DNA from: Elusimicrobiaceae bacterium
GTDB taxonomy: Bacteria > Elusimicrobiota > Elusimicrobia > Elusimicrobiales > Elusimicrobiaceae
NCBI GenBank assembly: GCA_017528825.1
Contig: JAFXOI010000003.1
Location: forward strand, 62,001 to 126,000
Length of the DNA stretch: 64,000 nucleotides
Direction of reading: 5' to 3'
In this document: piece after piece, positions 15,827-25,272 of the stretch
How the letters are laid out: the number at the start of each line of letters is the position of its first letter
Position numbering within the stretch: position 1 is the first letter of the stretch
Position numbers and translations under genes: made by a program
The notes under the pieces: model-generated
Told to the model about the DNA's origin: nothing
Seen by the model: the letters and a program-made list of their open reading frames with translations, nothing else
Databases searched by the model: none

Positions 15827-16321
15827 ATGGCAGATTATAGCTTTGATGTGGTCAGTAAAGTAGATTTGAACGTAATCGCGGAAGCCGTTAGTGCCGCCGA
15901 TAAAGAAATTGCCAACCGATACGATTTTAAAGGTACTAATTCGAGCATTGAACTCAATCAAAAAGACAATGAGTTAAATTTGCGTTCCAGTGACGAATAT
16001 AAGGTAGGCGCGTTACGGGACGTTTTGTTCACGCGTTTGGCCAAACGCGGCGTAGCTTTGAAAAACTTAACCCAAGGCAAAGTGGAAGCGGCTTTGGGCG
16101 GTACGGCCAAACAAAGCATTAAAATCCAACAAGGGATTCCGTCCGATAAAGCCAAAGAGATCTCCAAAACCATCAAAGATGCCAAATTAAAGGTGGCGGC
16201 CTCTATTCAGGGAGATCAACTGAGGGTGTCTTCTAAATCCAAAGATGAATTACAGGCCACGCAGGCTTTATTGCGGGAAAAAGATTTCGGATTAGACTTA
16301 CAATTCACCAATTACAGATAG
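15827..16321 (+). CDS. yajQ: YajQ-family nucleotide-binding protein
   Basis: 164 residues, full length, with the conserved MADYSFDVVSKVDLNVIAEA start and ending LDLQFTNYR. Two ferredoxin-like domains are expected. Homologues bind nucleic acids, and in some proteobacteria bind c-di-GMP to modulate transcription factors. An unusually strong ribosome site (AGGAGG at 15815-15820) precedes the start. The TPR gene downstream starts 8 bases after the stop, so they are likely co-transcribed. Its role here is unknown. Confidence 0.93.
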   Translation: MADYSFDVVSKVDLNVIAEAVSAADKEIANRYDFKGTNSSIELNQKDNELNLRSSDEYKVGALRDVLFTRLAKRGVALKNLTQGKVEAALGGTAKQSIKIQQGIPSDKAKEISKTIKDAKLKVAASIQGDQLRVSSKSKDELQATQALLREKDFGLDLQFTNYR

Positions 16322-16329
16322 GAGCAGAC

Positions 16330-17580
16330 ATGAAAAAAGTTCTTTTAGCCTGTGTGTGCTGTTTGGGATGCGTACCGTTGTTGTCCGCGCAGGATGCGGC
16401 ATTGTCGTTTTATCAGCAGGAAGCGCTAACCAAAGGGAAAACGACTCGTCAGGACCGTGCGTATGCCGGAGCCTTAGCGCAGGATTTGGACCAGTGGCTA
16501 CAGGCCCATCCGGGGCATCAAGAAACCAAACAGGCCATGATGATGAAAGCCGATTATGCCCAGCGGGCAAATTGGTTGGATATGGCGTTGATCACATGGT
16601 ATCAGGTGCGTTTTTATTTTCCTTCACCGCAAGAAGTGGCGTTACTGTCTGCTAACGTAGAACAAGCAATGGATGAATTAAACCACCGCCAAAAAGGCCA
16701 AGCCTTGCAGCTTTTGACGCAAGATACTTCTGCTCTAAAGACCTTGCAAGCCCGACAAGCGGCCTTGTTGACCCAGTTGGTGCAAACGAATTTGGAGAAA
16801 GTGTATCAACCGGTCAATGTGCTGTTTGAAGAATATTTTACCCAAAATCCGAAAGACGAACAATTGGACAAAATGACGCTCTTATATGGGGATTGGCACC
16901 GCCAAAATAAAAACTACTATGCGGCCATCCTCGAATATAACAAAGTGTATAAATTATTCCCCAACACGGCGTATAAAGCCGCCAGCTTGCGTATGATTGC
17001 AGATGTGTACGCGGCTGATTTAAGAGAATATGACACTGCCGCGGCTCTGTATGACCAAGTATTAAAGCAATATCCGGACTCGGCCGAAATCGGGATTGTA
17101 TACAAACATTTGGCCGTCATGGAAGAAAACCGAAAAAATTACGACGAGGCCTTGGTGTATTATGACAAAGCCATTGCGGACTTGGGAGGCAAACCGAGCG
17201 CTTACGACGCTTGGCGCGGTAAAGCCGATGTGTTAATTAAAACCAAATCATATCAAGCCGCTTACGAAACGCTGATGCAGGGAGCAAATGCTTTTGCGGG
17301 AGATGAAAAAAAGCAGGTGGCTCTGTGGACGGAAGCGGCGCAAGTGGCGCAACGCCGTTTGAAAAATCCGGCTTTGGAAACGGCTGCTTTGGACAAAGCC
17401 TTGCTGACCTATCCGCAAACCCAACAGGCCCCCGAACTTATGTATGAAGCGGCCTATGCCTATGAGCAACAAGGCAGACCTAGCCAAGCCGCCGAAATAT
17501 ACCAACGTTTAATTATCCATTATCCTACCGATAAATGGGCCTCGCGCGCGCAAGGCAGATTAAATAAGTTGCTGAAATAA
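16330..17580 (+). CDS. Secreted TPR-repeat protein
   Basis: 416 residues. A signal peptide MKKVLLACVCCLGCVPLLSA|QD suggests periplasmic export; the lipobox is weak, so lipidation is uncertain. The rest is helical with TPR/BamD-like repeats: DWHRQNKNYYAAILEYNKV, a unit with AALYDQVLKQYPDS, NYDEALVYYDKAI and QQGRPSQAAEIYQRLI, mostly in the C-terminal two thirds. Such proteins are scaffolds for envelope complexes (cf. BamD, YbgF/CpoB), but no partner can be named. It lies in a two-gene operon with yajQ. Confidence 0.8.
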   Translation: MKKVLLACVCCLGCVPLLSAQDAALSFYQQEALTKGKTTRQDRAYAGALAQDLDQWLQAHPGHQETKQAMMMKADYAQRANWLDMALITWYQVRFYFPSPQEVALLSANVEQAMDELNHRQKGQALQLLTQDTSALKTLQARQAALLTQLVQTNLEKVYQPVNVLFEEYFTQNPKDEQLDKMTLLYGDWHRQNKNYYAAILEYNKVYKLFPNTAYKAASLRMIADVYAADLREYDTAAALYDQVLKQYPDSAEIGIVYKHLAVMEENRKNYDEALVYYDKAIADLGGKPSAYDAWRGKADVLIKTKSYQAAYETLMQGANAFAGDEKKQVALWTEAAQVAQRRLKNPALETAALDKALLTYPQTQQAPELMYEAAYAYEQQGRPSQAAEIYQRLIIHYPTDKWASRAQGRLNKLLK

Positions 17581-17602
17581 ATTTACATAACCCCAACTTG
17601 CA

Positions 17603-17635
17603 AACATCCTCCTCTACCAAGGAGGATGTTTTTTT
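17603..17635 (+). terminator. Intrinsic terminator after yajQ-TPR operon
   Basis: AACATCCTCCT (17603-17613) pairs with AGGAGGATGTT (17620-17630), followed by a T-run. Confidence 0.85.
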
Positions 17636-17666
17636 GGTCGTTTTCTCGTCGGGAAATAAAAAAGGC

Positions 17667-17694
17667 TTGACTTGTTTTTTTTTTTTGCTACGAT
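17667..17694 (+). promoter_or_regulatory. Promoter of Cys-ladder pilin gene
   Basis: TTGACT (17667-17672) and TACGAT (17689-17694) are separated by a 16-base T-rich spacer and preceded at -20 by CGTCGGGAAAT (17647-17657). This near-duplicates the promoter at 13590-13637, suggesting common control of dispersed pilin genes. Confidence 0.75.
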
Positions 17695-17797
17695 TTTCTT
17701 ATGCGCTGAAGTGTTTGTGACACTTTTGTCGTTTACGTTGTTTCTAACTGTGTTTTTGAAGGAAAAAACAGTTGTTTATTTTTAGTTGGGAGGAATT

Positions 17798-18796
17798 ATG
17801 AAAAGAGGTTTTACCCTAGTTGAATTGCTAGTTGTTGTACTGATTATTGGTATTTTATCAGCCATTGCTATCCCTATGTATCAAGGGGCAGTGGATAAGA
17901 GCCATTGGAGCACAATGCTCCCGGGAGCTAAAGCGATAAAAGATGCGGAAGAAGCTATCAAAATGAGCAATGGACTATATACTGCTAATATGGAAAATTT
18001 AGATGTTCGTATGCCAGACGGTGACGTGCAATATACCATAGAAACCATTAATGACGACGGCAGTGTCAATGTTGTTCGAGCGACAAACAGCAAACTACCT
18101 AATGTGCGATTATCTAGTTATTTAGATGAAAATGTAAATTTTGCAGGACAGTTACATTGTGAAGCAAACGACGGCCCGGAAGGCCGCGGCACCCGTCTAT
18201 GTGAAAAACTACTGGGCGGGCAATATGTGATGTCAGTAGACGGTGGTTATACCGCCTATTTATTAGACCAAGAAATAGACGAAGGTACCTGTAAACATGC
18301 AGAGCAAAGTTGGAGTTCTAGTAAAACAAAATGCTACCGGACTAATGCGGCCCGGTGTGAGGCATTAGGTAGTGATGATTTAGGTAATAAACAATGCGGT
18401 TATACCAATCAACATGGTAAAGAAATCGGAGCAGAATCCGTTTGTAGAGCTACTTCTGGTGGATATGCTAATAATTATGATGTGGGGTGCAATAGTAGTA
18501 TCGTTAGTAATGGCGGAGAATGTATTGCAGATGCGTTTGGCGGATGTCATCATGCTGAAATTAATCAGGGAGGAAAGTGTGTTGGTAATCATCAAGACGG
18601 GTGTAATTATATCACAGTTAATGCCGGCGGCATCTGCGAGGCCAGTGTAATGGCAGGGTGTTCTCATATGACGGTAAATAGTGGTGGAAAGTGTATTTCA
18701 AACGCATATTATGGTTGTTATGATGTGACGTATGTTGGAACGGGTTGTTGTGAAGGACAGAATTGTCCCTCCGACCACAAATGTCCGCAAAATTAG
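17798..18796 (+). CDS. PilE-like pilin with a C-terminal 19-residue cysteine-ladder repeat domain
   Basis: 332 residues, about twice a normal pilin. MKRG^[14 protein letters not shown] gives a standard class III signal with Glu5, behind a GGGAGG ribosome site. A middle domain is followed by at least four tandem 19-residue units: GCNSSIVSNGGECIADAFG, GCHHAEINQGGKCVGNHQD, GCNYITVNAGGICEASVMA and GCSHMTVNSGGKCISNAYY, then a partial GCYDVTYVGTG. Cys recur at unit positions 2 and 13 and GG at 10-11, a layout expected to coil into a disulfide-braced solenoid. The protein ends with more Cys (CCEGQNCPSDHKCP). This looks like an adhesive or spacer tip; its function is unknown. Confidence 0.85.
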   Translation: MKRGFTLVELLVVVLIIGILSAIAIPMYQGAVDKSHWSTMLPGAKAIKDAEEAIKMSNGLYTANMENLDVRMPDGDVQYTIETINDDGSVNVVRATNSKLPNVRLSSYLDENVNFAGQLHCEANDGPEGRGTRLCEKLLGGQYVMSVDGGYTAYLLDQEIDEGTCKHAEQSWSSSKTKCYRTNAARCEALGSDDLGNKQCGYTNQHGKEIGAESVCRATSGGYANNYDVGCNSSIVSNGGECIADAFGGCHHAEINQGGKCVGNHQDGCNYITVNAGGICEASVMAGCSHMTVNSGGKCISNAYYGCYDVTYVGTGCCEGQNCPSDHKCPQN

Positions 18797-20124
18797 TTCT
18801 TATGCCCTTCATTAGACAGCGCGGCTTTGTTGCGCAGTTTGCGGTGATAGGTGATGGCAAAGCGGTGCACTTCGTCGCGTATTTCCATGAGTAAATTAAG
18901 CGCCGGATCTCCCAGCGGCAGTTTAATACTCTCTTCTTGGCCGGGTACATAAATTCCTTCGTGCGTTTCCGCTAGCGAAATCATGGGGATATATAGCCCG
19001 GCCTTATCACAAGCGTTTAGCGCGGCGGTAATTTGCGCTTTGCCGCCGTCTAACAAAAATAAATCCGGCTTTTGACTGGGGTCTTTCTTGATTTGGCGTA
19101 GCCGGCGGAATACGCTCTCTTGCATCATGGTAAAATCACTGCCGCCGCGCGCGGGCAATTTAGATTTAATTTTGAATCGTCTGTAATGTTCGTGATTTTT
19201 CTCTCCGTTGATATAGCACACCATACAACCCACCGCCTCACGCCCAAATAAATGGGAATTATCAAAAGCTTCGATATGTGCCGGTAAGCGCGTCAAGCCC
19301 ACAATGTGGGCCAAGCGTTTGAGTTTATCGGAATTGGCAATGGCGTCGGTAATTTTTTCGTCCTTATATTCGGCCACAATCACGCGCTCGCGCATGTGAT
19401 CCAGCGCGCGTAAAAAATTGCGAAATACGGCGGCTTGTTCGTATTGCAATTTATCAGAGCAAGCCTTCATTTGGGTGGTGATTTGTTGGGTAATTTCCGT
19501 AAAATCCCCTTCTAAAAACAAAGTCATACGTCGAACAATAGCTTGATAGTCCTCGTAGGAAATTTTTCCGGCACACGGAGCCGGGCATAAACCGGTATGA
19601 TAATAAATGCACGATTTAAAACGTTTCGGATCTAAGGGTTTTTGGCGGGAGAAACTCCACTTGCACGGACGTAGCGGCGCGTATTTGCTTTTCCATAAAA
19701 AGCGCATTAAACTGCGCACGATACTAGACTTGGGATAAGGCCCAAAATATAAATCCTTTCCCGGTAGTTTCTTGCGTGCAATCGAAAGCCGCGGAAAGTC
19801 TTCTGAAAGAGACAATTTTAAGTAAGGATACTGTTTGCCGTCTTTACCCAAGGAGTTAAAAAAGGGCTGGTATTTTTTAATTAATTTTTCTTCCAGCACC
19901 AGCGCATCTCTTTCCGAAGCGGCGGTGACATAGTCTATTTTCCATATTAGCGGCAGAAGGCTGGGCAATTTCCACCCGCGCGAATAGAGGTTGCTGTCTT
20001 GAAAGTATTGTTTGACACGGTCCGACAAATTTTTCGCTTTTCCGACGTAAATCACCGCTCCCTCGCGGGAACGCATGATATACACACCGGGTTTCTTAGG
20101 CAATAATTCAATACGCGGATCCAT
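18793..20124 (-). CDS. uvrC: UvrC excinuclease subunit lacking the C-terminal HhH domain
   Basis: 443 residues against about 600 usually. In order: GIY-YIG nuclease domain (GVYIMRSREGAVIYVGKAKN), a Cys cluster typical of UvrC (CIYYHTGLCPAPC), a UVR/UvrB-interaction segment (LQYEQAAVFRNFLRAL) and the RNase H-like nuclease with its Asp-Asp-His residues (FDNSHL, LLDGGKAQ, DEVHRFAITYHR). The protein stops about ten residues after that His, where others continue into a (HhH)2 DNA-binding domain. UvrABC makes dual incisions around bulky lesions. The start MDPRIELL at 20124 is set by homology; the frame is open further upstream but into promoter sequence of rpsT. The stop overlaps the 3' end of the convergent pilin gene. 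Confidence 0.9.
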   Translation of the reverse strand: MDPRIELLPKKPGVYIMRSREGAVIYVGKAKNLSDRVKQYFQDSNLYSRGWKLPSLLPLIWKIDYVTAASERDALVLEEKLIKKYQPFFNSLGKDGKQYPYLKLSLSEDFPRLSIARKKLPGKDLYFGPYPKSSIVRSLMRFLWKSKYAPLRPCKWSFSRQKPLDPKRFKSCIYYHTGLCPAPCAGKISYEDYQAIVRRMTLFLEGDFTEITQQITTQMKACSDKLQYEQAAVFRNFLRALDHMRERVIVAEYKDEKITDAIANSDKLKRLAHIVGLTRLPAHIEAFDNSHLFGREAVGCMVCYINGEKNHEHYRRFKIKSKLPARGGSDFTMMQESVFRRLRQIKKDPSQKPDLFLLDGGKAQITAALNACDKAGLYIPMISLAETHEGIYVPGQEESIKLPLGDPALNLLMEIRDEVHRFAITYHRKLRNKAALSNEGHKN

Positions 20125-20168
20125 GGCGCTATTGTAGCATTTCTGGGTAGCGCGTAGGAAAAAGAAAG

Positions 20169-20198
20169 TTGACCCTTGGCTTTCAAATAGAGTAAAAT
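20169..20198 (+). promoter_or_regulatory. Candidate promoter of rpsT
   Basis: TTGACC (20169-20174), 18-base spacer, TAAAAT (20193-20198), about 40 bases before the rpsT start. Confidence 0.6.
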
Positions 20199-20238
20199 AT
20201 ATAGCAAGAGAGATTTCTCGTGAGGAAAAATAATTAAT

Positions 20239-20577
20239 ATGGCAAAATTGAAAACTGGTAGACATACCGGCGCTTTGAAAGCGCAAAGACAAGCTGAGAA
20301 GAGAACTTCTCAAAATAAAGGCCTGATGAAAAAAGTACGCGTGGCTACTAAAAAAGTGCTCGCCGCTGTAAAGGCCGAAGCCGCCACCGTGGCTGAAGAT
20401 TTGAAAAAAGCAGCTTCTAGCATTGATAAAGCTGCCAAAAAGAAAACTATCCACTGGAAAACGGCTGCTCGCAAAAAATCCCGCTTGGCTAAAGCTGTAA
20501 ATAAAGGGACAAAAGCCCCGGCCAAAAAAACGGTTGCGAAAAAACCGGCCGTCAAAAAAACGGCCAAAGCCAAATAA
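20239..20577 (+). CDS. rpsT: 30S ribosomal protein S20 with Lys/Ala-rich tail
   Basis: The first ~88 residues match S20: basic N-terminus, QRQAEKRTSQNKGLMKKV, a helical AEDLKKAASSIDKAAKKKTIHWKTAARKKSRLAKA core. S20 binds 16S rRNA at the base of the 30S body. Here it is extended to 112 residues by an AKK/PAKK tail like histone H1 C-termini (TKAPAKKTVAKKPAVKK). Start ATG 20239. It is monocistronic between its own promoter and a terminator at 20593. Confidence 0.93.
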   Translation: MAKLKTGRHTGALKAQRQAEKRTSQNKGLMKKVRVATKKVLAAVKAEAATVAEDLKKAASSIDKAAKKKTIHWKTAARKKSRLAKAVNKGTKAPAKKTVAKKPAVKKTAKAK

Positions 20578-20592
20578 CTATTTAGTTAGTGA

Positions 20593-20625
20593 AACACCCC
20601 GCTCTTTCGAGCGGGGTGTTTTTTG
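20593..20625 (+). terminator. Intrinsic terminator after rpsT
   Basis: AACACCCCGCTC/GAGCGGGGTGTT, 12-bp stem with a 4-base loop, then T6. Confidence 0.85.
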
Positions 20626-20641
20626 TATATTAGAATAGAAT

Positions 20642-20672
20642 AAAAAACCTCCGGTTGGGCCGGAGGTTTTTT
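20642..20672. terminator. Terminator of glyQS (minus), possibly bidirectional
   Basis: AAAAAACCTCCGG/CCGGAGGTTTTTT with a 5-base loop lies 16 bases beyond the glyS stop. Confidence 0.8.
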
Positions 20673-20687
20673 ATTGCAATTTATTTC

Positions 20688-22766
20688 CTATATCTTACTG
20701 ATATCTACTAAGCCTTGCGTGAGTAGTTGGCGTACGCGCCATAATAGCGCGAGGCGGTTGTTGCGCACGGCTTTATCTTCCACATTGACCATGACGTCAG
20801 CAAAGAATTTTTCCAGCGGTCTGGCAAATTTGCCAAACGCGCTCAGTGTCCATAAGCAATCCTGCTCGCTTTGGCAACCGGCTGACAGAGCGGCAATCCT
20901 GTTTTCGGTCATGGTAATCACGGAGAATAATTCTTTTTCCGCATCCATTTTGAGCAAATCTTCTTTGACTTGTCCGTCGGAAGGTTCGGCCTTTTTCAAG
21001 ATATTGCATACACGTTTGGCAGAATTGGCCGCGGCCAAAAAAGCCTCGCTATTGCGTTCTTTTTGCAGTACGCCAAGCAGTAACTCAATGTTCGGTAACG
21101 GCATTTTGTACCACGGATTGACCGCTTCCAACAAACCGGCTTCGTGACCGCGTTGTTGCATGAGCAATGCCAGACGTTGAAATAAAAAGTCTTTCAAAGC
21201 AGCTTCTGCTTGTTTGGTTTCTTTACCTTTATAAAGAGAAAATGCTTTTTGGAGCAATTGTTCTAAGGAAAGATCCAATCCCTTTTCCAATAAAATGCGT
21301 ACTGCGCCAAACGCTTGACGGCGCAAAGCATAGGGGTCCTCACTACCGGTGGGGATTTGACCGATGATAAAATTGCCGGCCAGCGTATCTATTTTGCCGG
21401 CTAAAGATACAAAGGCTCCGGTCAAAGTTTCGGGCAGTTCCGACGAGGCGGATAGCGGCCAATAGGCTTGTGCCATGGCGTGGCCTTCTTCGGCGTGGCC
21501 TTCCAGTTCAGCATAGCGCCCGCCCATATACCCCTGCAATTCCGGAAATTCATAAACCACGCTGCTGGCTAAATCTGCATAGACGTAGCCGGCCGCATAA
21601 GTTACGGAATCTTTAATGGAATCTTCATGCAAGCGGTCGCATAGCCACATGGCCAGTTCTCGCGTGCGTTCGGATTTGTCCAGCAAAGTGCCGCATCCTT
21701 CTAAGAAAGTGCGGTCTGCCAATTTGTTTTTGAAATAGTCCAAGCTCTCTTTTTTATCATTCTCATAAAAGAAAACCGCATCGGACAAACGAGCAGACAT
21801 TACCTTTTTAAATCCATCGCGTACTTCAGGCTGATTGACGGAAATGCCATCGCGTACCGCAATAAAATACGGCTGAATATCATTGTGCCCGTCAACTACC
21901 GGAAACATCTTGAGCTGCGTTTTGAACACGGTAGTGATCAAAAGTTTGGGCAACGTTAAAAATTGCAAATCAAAATCACCGGCTACTGCTACCGGATGCT
22001 CGGTAAAATAGACAATTTCTTCCACCAATTCCGGGTCTAAGTCCGCATGATAGCCGCGGGCTTTAGCTTCTGCCATTACTCCGCGTACCAGTGCTTCGCG
22101 GCGATCTTCGGGTAAAGCAAAAATGGGCTGCGGTTGATTTCTAAGCAGTTCTACATAATAATCTTTATCTGCTTTTTCCACACGGATAGGTTTGCGCCCA
22201 AAGGCAGTCAGCGGATAGGTGTAGCGGTTAGACTTCACGCCTGCTACAGTGAACGGAACTACCTTTGTGCCGTATAAACCGATTAAACTGCGTATCGGAC
22301 GGCCCCATTTCAGTCCGCTTTCTTCCCACACCATATTTTTTGCAAATTCCATACCGGTAATAATATGGGTAAAAATTTCCGGTAAGAGCTTGGCGGTTTG
22401 TTCTCCTTTGATTTTAACATCCGCAAAAATGAAGGGGCCTTTGTCGGTTTCTTTAATCACCAGTTTTTCCGGTTTAAGGCCATTTTTTTGGGCAAACCCG
22501 GCACTTTGCGGTGTAAAGTTACCGTTGGCATCTTTTAATAGTTTGGCCGGAGGTCCTTTGACTTCTTTTTGAATATCGGCAGACTTTTCGGCAATTCCTT
22601 CAATGATCAAGCACAGACGGCGGTAGGTACCAAATGCGCTGACCGATTGATAAGTAATGCGATGTTCGTCGAGTAAATTTTTGGCCAACGTTTCCATTTG
22701 TTGCATGGCCGGTTTAACAAAGCGGGACGGCAAATGTTCACATCCGATTTCTAAAAAAGCGTTCAT
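20688..22766 (-). CDS. glyS: Glycyl-tRNA synthetase beta subunit
   Basis: 692 residues, full length for bacterial GlyS. N-terminus [20 protein letters not shown] (canonical: EIGTEELP), [20 protein letters not shown], an HD-like region, and [31 protein letters not shown] all match the family. The C-terminal anticodon-binding part contains [18 protein letters not shown]. With GlyQ it forms the alpha2beta2 enzyme that charges tRNA-Gly. It overlaps glyQ by 4 bases (ATGA). Confidence 0.97.
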   Translation of the reverse strand: MNAFLEIGCEHLPSRFVKPAMQQMETLAKNLLDEHRITYQSVSAFGTYRRLCLIIEGIAEKSADIQKEVKGPPAKLLKDANGNFTPQSAGFAQKNGLKPEKLVIKETDKGPFIFADVKIKGEQTAKLLPEIFTHIITGMEFAKNMVWEESGLKWGRPIRSLIGLYGTKVVPFTVAGVKSNRYTYPLTAFGRKPIRVEKADKDYYVELLRNQPQPIFALPEDRREALVRGVMAEAKARGYHADLDPELVEEIVYFTEHPVAVAGDFDLQFLTLPKLLITTVFKTQLKMFPVVDGHNDIQPYFIAVRDGISVNQPEVRDGFKKVMSARLSDAVFFYENDKKESLDYFKNKLADRTFLEGCGTLLDKSERTRELAMWLCDRLHEDSIKDSVTYAAGYVYADLASSVVYEFPELQGYMGGRYAELEGHAEEGHAMAQAYWPLSASSELPETLTGAFVSLAGKIDTLAGNFIIGQIPTGSEDPYALRRQAFGAVRILLEKGLDLSLEQLLQKAFSLYKGKETKQAEAALKDFLFQRLALLMQQRGHEAGLLEAVNPWYKMPLPNIELLLGVLQKERNSEAFLAAANSAKRVCNILKKAEPSDGQVKEDLLKMDAEKELFSVITMTENRIAALSAGCQSEQDCLWTLSAFGKFARPLEKFFADVMVNVEDKAVRNNRLALLWRVRQLLTQGLVDISKI

Positions 22767-23638
22767 TGGGCGGTCTCCTCTTTCTTTTCTTCTTTGGACT
22801 CTACACTTTCCACATATACTTTAGCGCAGGCTTTGGCTAAATTGCGGATTTTGGTAATGATATTGGTGCGGTCCGATACAGAAATGGCGCCGCGTGCTTC
22901 CAACATATTAAAGAAGTGAGATACACGCATGGCGCATTCATAGGCGGGCAAGTAAAGCCCTTTTTTGCACAAGGCATGACACTCGGCTTCATTTTCCTCA
23001 ATATCACGGCGCAGACGTTCTACGCTGGACTCTTCAAAATAATAATGGGAAAACTGCCGTTCTTGTTCCCAATGTACATCGCGATAGGTAACATCGTCAT
23101 TCCATCGCAAATCAAATACATTATCTACTTTCTGGCAATACATGGCAATACGTTCCAATCCGTAGGTAATTTCTACGGTAATGGGATTTAGACTATAACC
23201 GGCCATGTTTTGAAAGTATGTAAATTGCGTGATTTCCATGCCGTCTAACCAAATTTCCCAGCCGACGCCGGATGCACCCAAGGTGGGGGATTGCCAGTCA
23301 TCTTCAATAAAGCGCACGTCGTGCTGTTTGGGGTCCAAACCAATAGCTTTTAAAGAATTGAGATAAATTTCCTGAATGTTGGCCGGGGCAGGTTTCATGA
23401 TGACCTGATATTGATAGTATTTGCCCAAGCGATTGGGGTTTTCGCCGTAGCGGCCATCGGCAGGCCGGCGGCAAGGTTCCACGTAAGCGCGGTTCACCGG
23501 TGTCTTGGTCAGAGCGCCCAGTACAGTAGCGGGGTTAAAAGTACCCGCTCCTTTTTCCATATCATAAGGTTGCACTAAAATACAACCTTGTTTCTTCCAA
23601 TAGTCATTTAAAGAAGAAATAATATCTTGAAAATTCAT
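22763..23638 (-). CDS. glyQ: Glycyl-tRNA synthetase alpha subunit
   Basis: About 291 residues starting [19 protein letters not shown], as in other GlyQ proteins (MTFQDLI...YWAQQGC); in-frame starts at 23650 and 23665 lie upstream without better ribosome sites. Class II motifs are visible: [30 protein letters not shown] and [12 protein letters not shown]. It holds the glycine- and ATP-binding active site. First gene of glyQ-glyS, divergent from the HAD gene. Confidence 0.96.
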   Translation of the reverse strand: MNFQDIISSLNDYWKKQGCILVQPYDMEKGAGTFNPATVLGALTKTPVNRAYVEPCRRPADGRYGENPNRLGKYYQYQVIMKPAPANIQEIYLNSLKAIGLDPKQHDVRFIEDDWQSPTLGASGVGWEIWLDGMEITQFTYFQNMAGYSLNPITVEITYGLERIAMYCQKVDNVFDLRWNDDVTYRDVHWEQERQFSHYYFEESSVERLRRDIEENEAECHALCKKGLYLPAYECAMRVSHFFNMLEARGAISVSDRTNIITKIRNLAKACAKVYVESVESKEEKKEETAQ

Positions 23639-23701
23639 ACCTTGTTTCATATAAGTATTATACAAAACCCAGTGGGTGGCTGTATTTGGTAAAATACAAA
23701 T

Positions 23702-24358
23702 ATGATTACAACGGCTATTTTTGATATGGACGGTACTTTGTTTAGCACAGAGCCCTTGTATTTCCAGTGCTATCAGGCGGCCGCACGGGAAATGGGGTTG
23801 GATTTTCCGTTTGAGTTGTTTGTGCGTTGTGTGGGAATAAGTCTAGAAGAAGCTTCTAAAATCATTAGAAATTACTACGGCAAAGAAGTAGATGTGCCGT
23901 ATTTGTACGAAGCATGTGGCCGTAAGTTTGAACAATATATGGACAGTCATTTGATTGCTCCGAGGGCGGGGGTGGTAGAAATGTTGGAAGCCTTGCATAA
24001 ACGCGGACTGAAAATAGGCATGGCTACTTCCAATGGCAGAGCGTGGGCGGAGCGCCTGCTTAGACAAGCAAATTTATTCCAGTATTTTAAATCCATTGTA
24101 ACGGCGCAGGATGTTTCTAAACCTAAGCCGGACCCGGAAGTATATTTGCGTGCCGCTGCTCAGCTAAACAGTGGGGTGAGGGAATGTTTGGCTTTTGATG
24201 ATTCGGTAGCCGGAGCTACGGCAGCTATTTCGGCTGGTATGCGAACCGTAGTGATTCCGGATTTGAAACAACCGGATTCATTTGTGCGCCAACATGCTTT
24301 TCGTATTTATGACGCTATGCCTCAAGCGTACGAGGAATTAGAAGAATTATTGTCTTAA
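23702..24358 (+). CDS. HAD-superfamily phosphatase (phosphoglycolate phosphatase / beta-PGM-like)
   Basis: 218 residues. Motif [12 protein letters not shown], motif II ATSNG, motif III Lys in KPKPDPEVY and motif [13 protein letters not shown] are all present with the catalytic Asp pair, and a helical cap follows motif I. It is a cytoplasmic phosphohydrolase or mutase of subfamily IA. Substrate cannot be assigned; phosphoglycolate, hexose phosphate or nucleotide are possible. It is convergent with recO, with only 4 bases between stops and no terminator visible. Confidence 0.88.
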   Translation: MITTAIFDMDGTLFSTEPLYFQCYQAAAREMGLDFPFELFVRCVGISLEEASKIIRNYYGKEVDVPYLYEACGRKFEQYMDSHLIAPRAGVVEMLEALHKRGLKIGMATSNGRAWAERLLRQANLFQYFKSIVTAQDVSKPKPDPEVYLRAAAQLNSGVRECLAFDDSVAGATAAISAGMRTVVIPDLKQPDSFVRQHAFRIYDAMPQAYEELEELLS

Positions 24359-24362
24359 CCGG

Positions 24363-25088
24363 TTAATGTGCCGGTGCAGGTACCAGCTCTGTCTGCGTAG
24401 CCGCGTTCTCTTCTGTGGTCTCGAGATTTGTTGAGTGAAAAGCAAAAGTTTCTTCGGCTAGGCCGAACGGTTTGACGGTTTGCAACGGATAAGTTAAATA
24501 CTGATTTAAAAAGCGGCGGCACACTTCTTGGCATTTGGCAAGAGACAGCAAATCTTCCGGTTCTGTAAATTCCAACTGATTAAAAGGCTCTTCATGTATG
24601 CGTTGCCAGAAAGTGGAAGTAATTTTCAAAACAGGATGATCCAGTCCAAAGCCGGCCGCTGTCATCAAGCGCAGTGTAAAAGCCGGTGCAAAAGCAGGGA
24701 GCGGATCGGCCGTTTCTAAAGATAACAAGGCTTGCAATAGTAAGTGGTATTTTTCCTCACTGGGCTGTCGTAAAGGCGTTAAGCGCATCATTAGTTCACA
24801 ACAATGCAGAGCCAAGATTTGACGTTTAATGTTTTGCCGTATGGAAGGGAAAATATGCTGGATTTGCCCACCGGTAATAGTACCCAACGCATTCATACTG
24901 CGCTGATAAATGCGGTAATCGGCACAAGCAAAGGGTTCGCTAAAAGCTTTTAATTTTCCTTTGGCACGATTGACTCCCGGTATGCGCACATGCAAACGAC
25001 CGTGCTGCAGCGTATAAAGCGCCACGACACGGTCCGCTTCCCGAAAATCTTGGCGGAAAAGTACAATACCGGTATCGGAAAATATCAT
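24363..25088 (-). CDS. recO: DNA repair protein RecO
   Basis: About 241 residues. An N-terminal OB fold (DTGIVLFRQDFREADRVVALYT...GRLHVRIPGVNRAKGKLKAFSEPF) is followed by a helical C-terminal domain with AGFGLDHPVL. The Cys4 zinc motif of many RecO proteins is missing here. RecO loads RecA on SSB-coated DNA with RecR in gap repair. Start: MIFSDTG at 25088; another Met lies 3 codons upstream. The protein ends in a short acidic/Pro tail. Confidence 0.9.
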   Translation of the reverse strand: MIFSDTGIVLFRQDFREADRVVALYTLQHGRLHVRIPGVNRAKGKLKAFSEPFACADYRIYQRSMNALGTITGGQIQHIFPSIRQNIKRQILALHCCELMMRLTPLRQPSEEKYHLLLQALLSLETADPLPAFAPAFTLRLMTAAGFGLDHPVLKITSTFWQRIHEEPFNQLEFTEPEDLLSLAKCQEVCRRFLNQYLTYPLQTVKPFGLAEETFAFHSTNLETTEENAATQTELVPAPAH

Positions 25089-25141
25089 ATATATCAATGT
25101 AGCAAATTTGAAGACTTTTTGATAGAAAAAGAATATTTTTT

Positions 25142-25171
25142 TGGACAGAACTTTCTAGATTAAGCTATAAT
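25142..25171 (+). promoter_or_regulatory. Promoter of the rpmH-rnpA-yidD-yidC-jag operon
   Basis: TATAAT at 25166-25171 with TGGACA at 25142-25147, 18 bases apart. About 100 bases of leader follow before rpmH. No DnaA-box cluster or dnaA is visible, unlike the common oriC-adjacent arrangement. Confidence 0.65.
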
Positions 25172-25272
25172 ATATAAGTCCCTTTGGGGTGTAATACCCA
25201 ACACAGGAAAATTTAACTTAATAATAGGAGATACGGGCCTGAGTTTTCTCCGCCCGTATAAATAGAAGCAAC

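Noticed and set aside
18410-18760. Regular DNA periodicity suggesting a CRISPR-like array
   Set aside because: The 57-bp period is the coding repeat of the Cys-ladder pilin; the DNA units are not identical and sit in an intact frame.
20125-20454. N-terminal extension of UvrC by about 110 residues
   Set aside because: It would run through the rpsT promoter and start, is unlike UvrC, and the canonical start at 20124 fits the family.
25098-25272. Possible replication origin upstream of rpmH
   Set aside because: No dnaA gene, no cluster of TTATCCACA-like boxes and no AT-rich unwinding repeats were seen.
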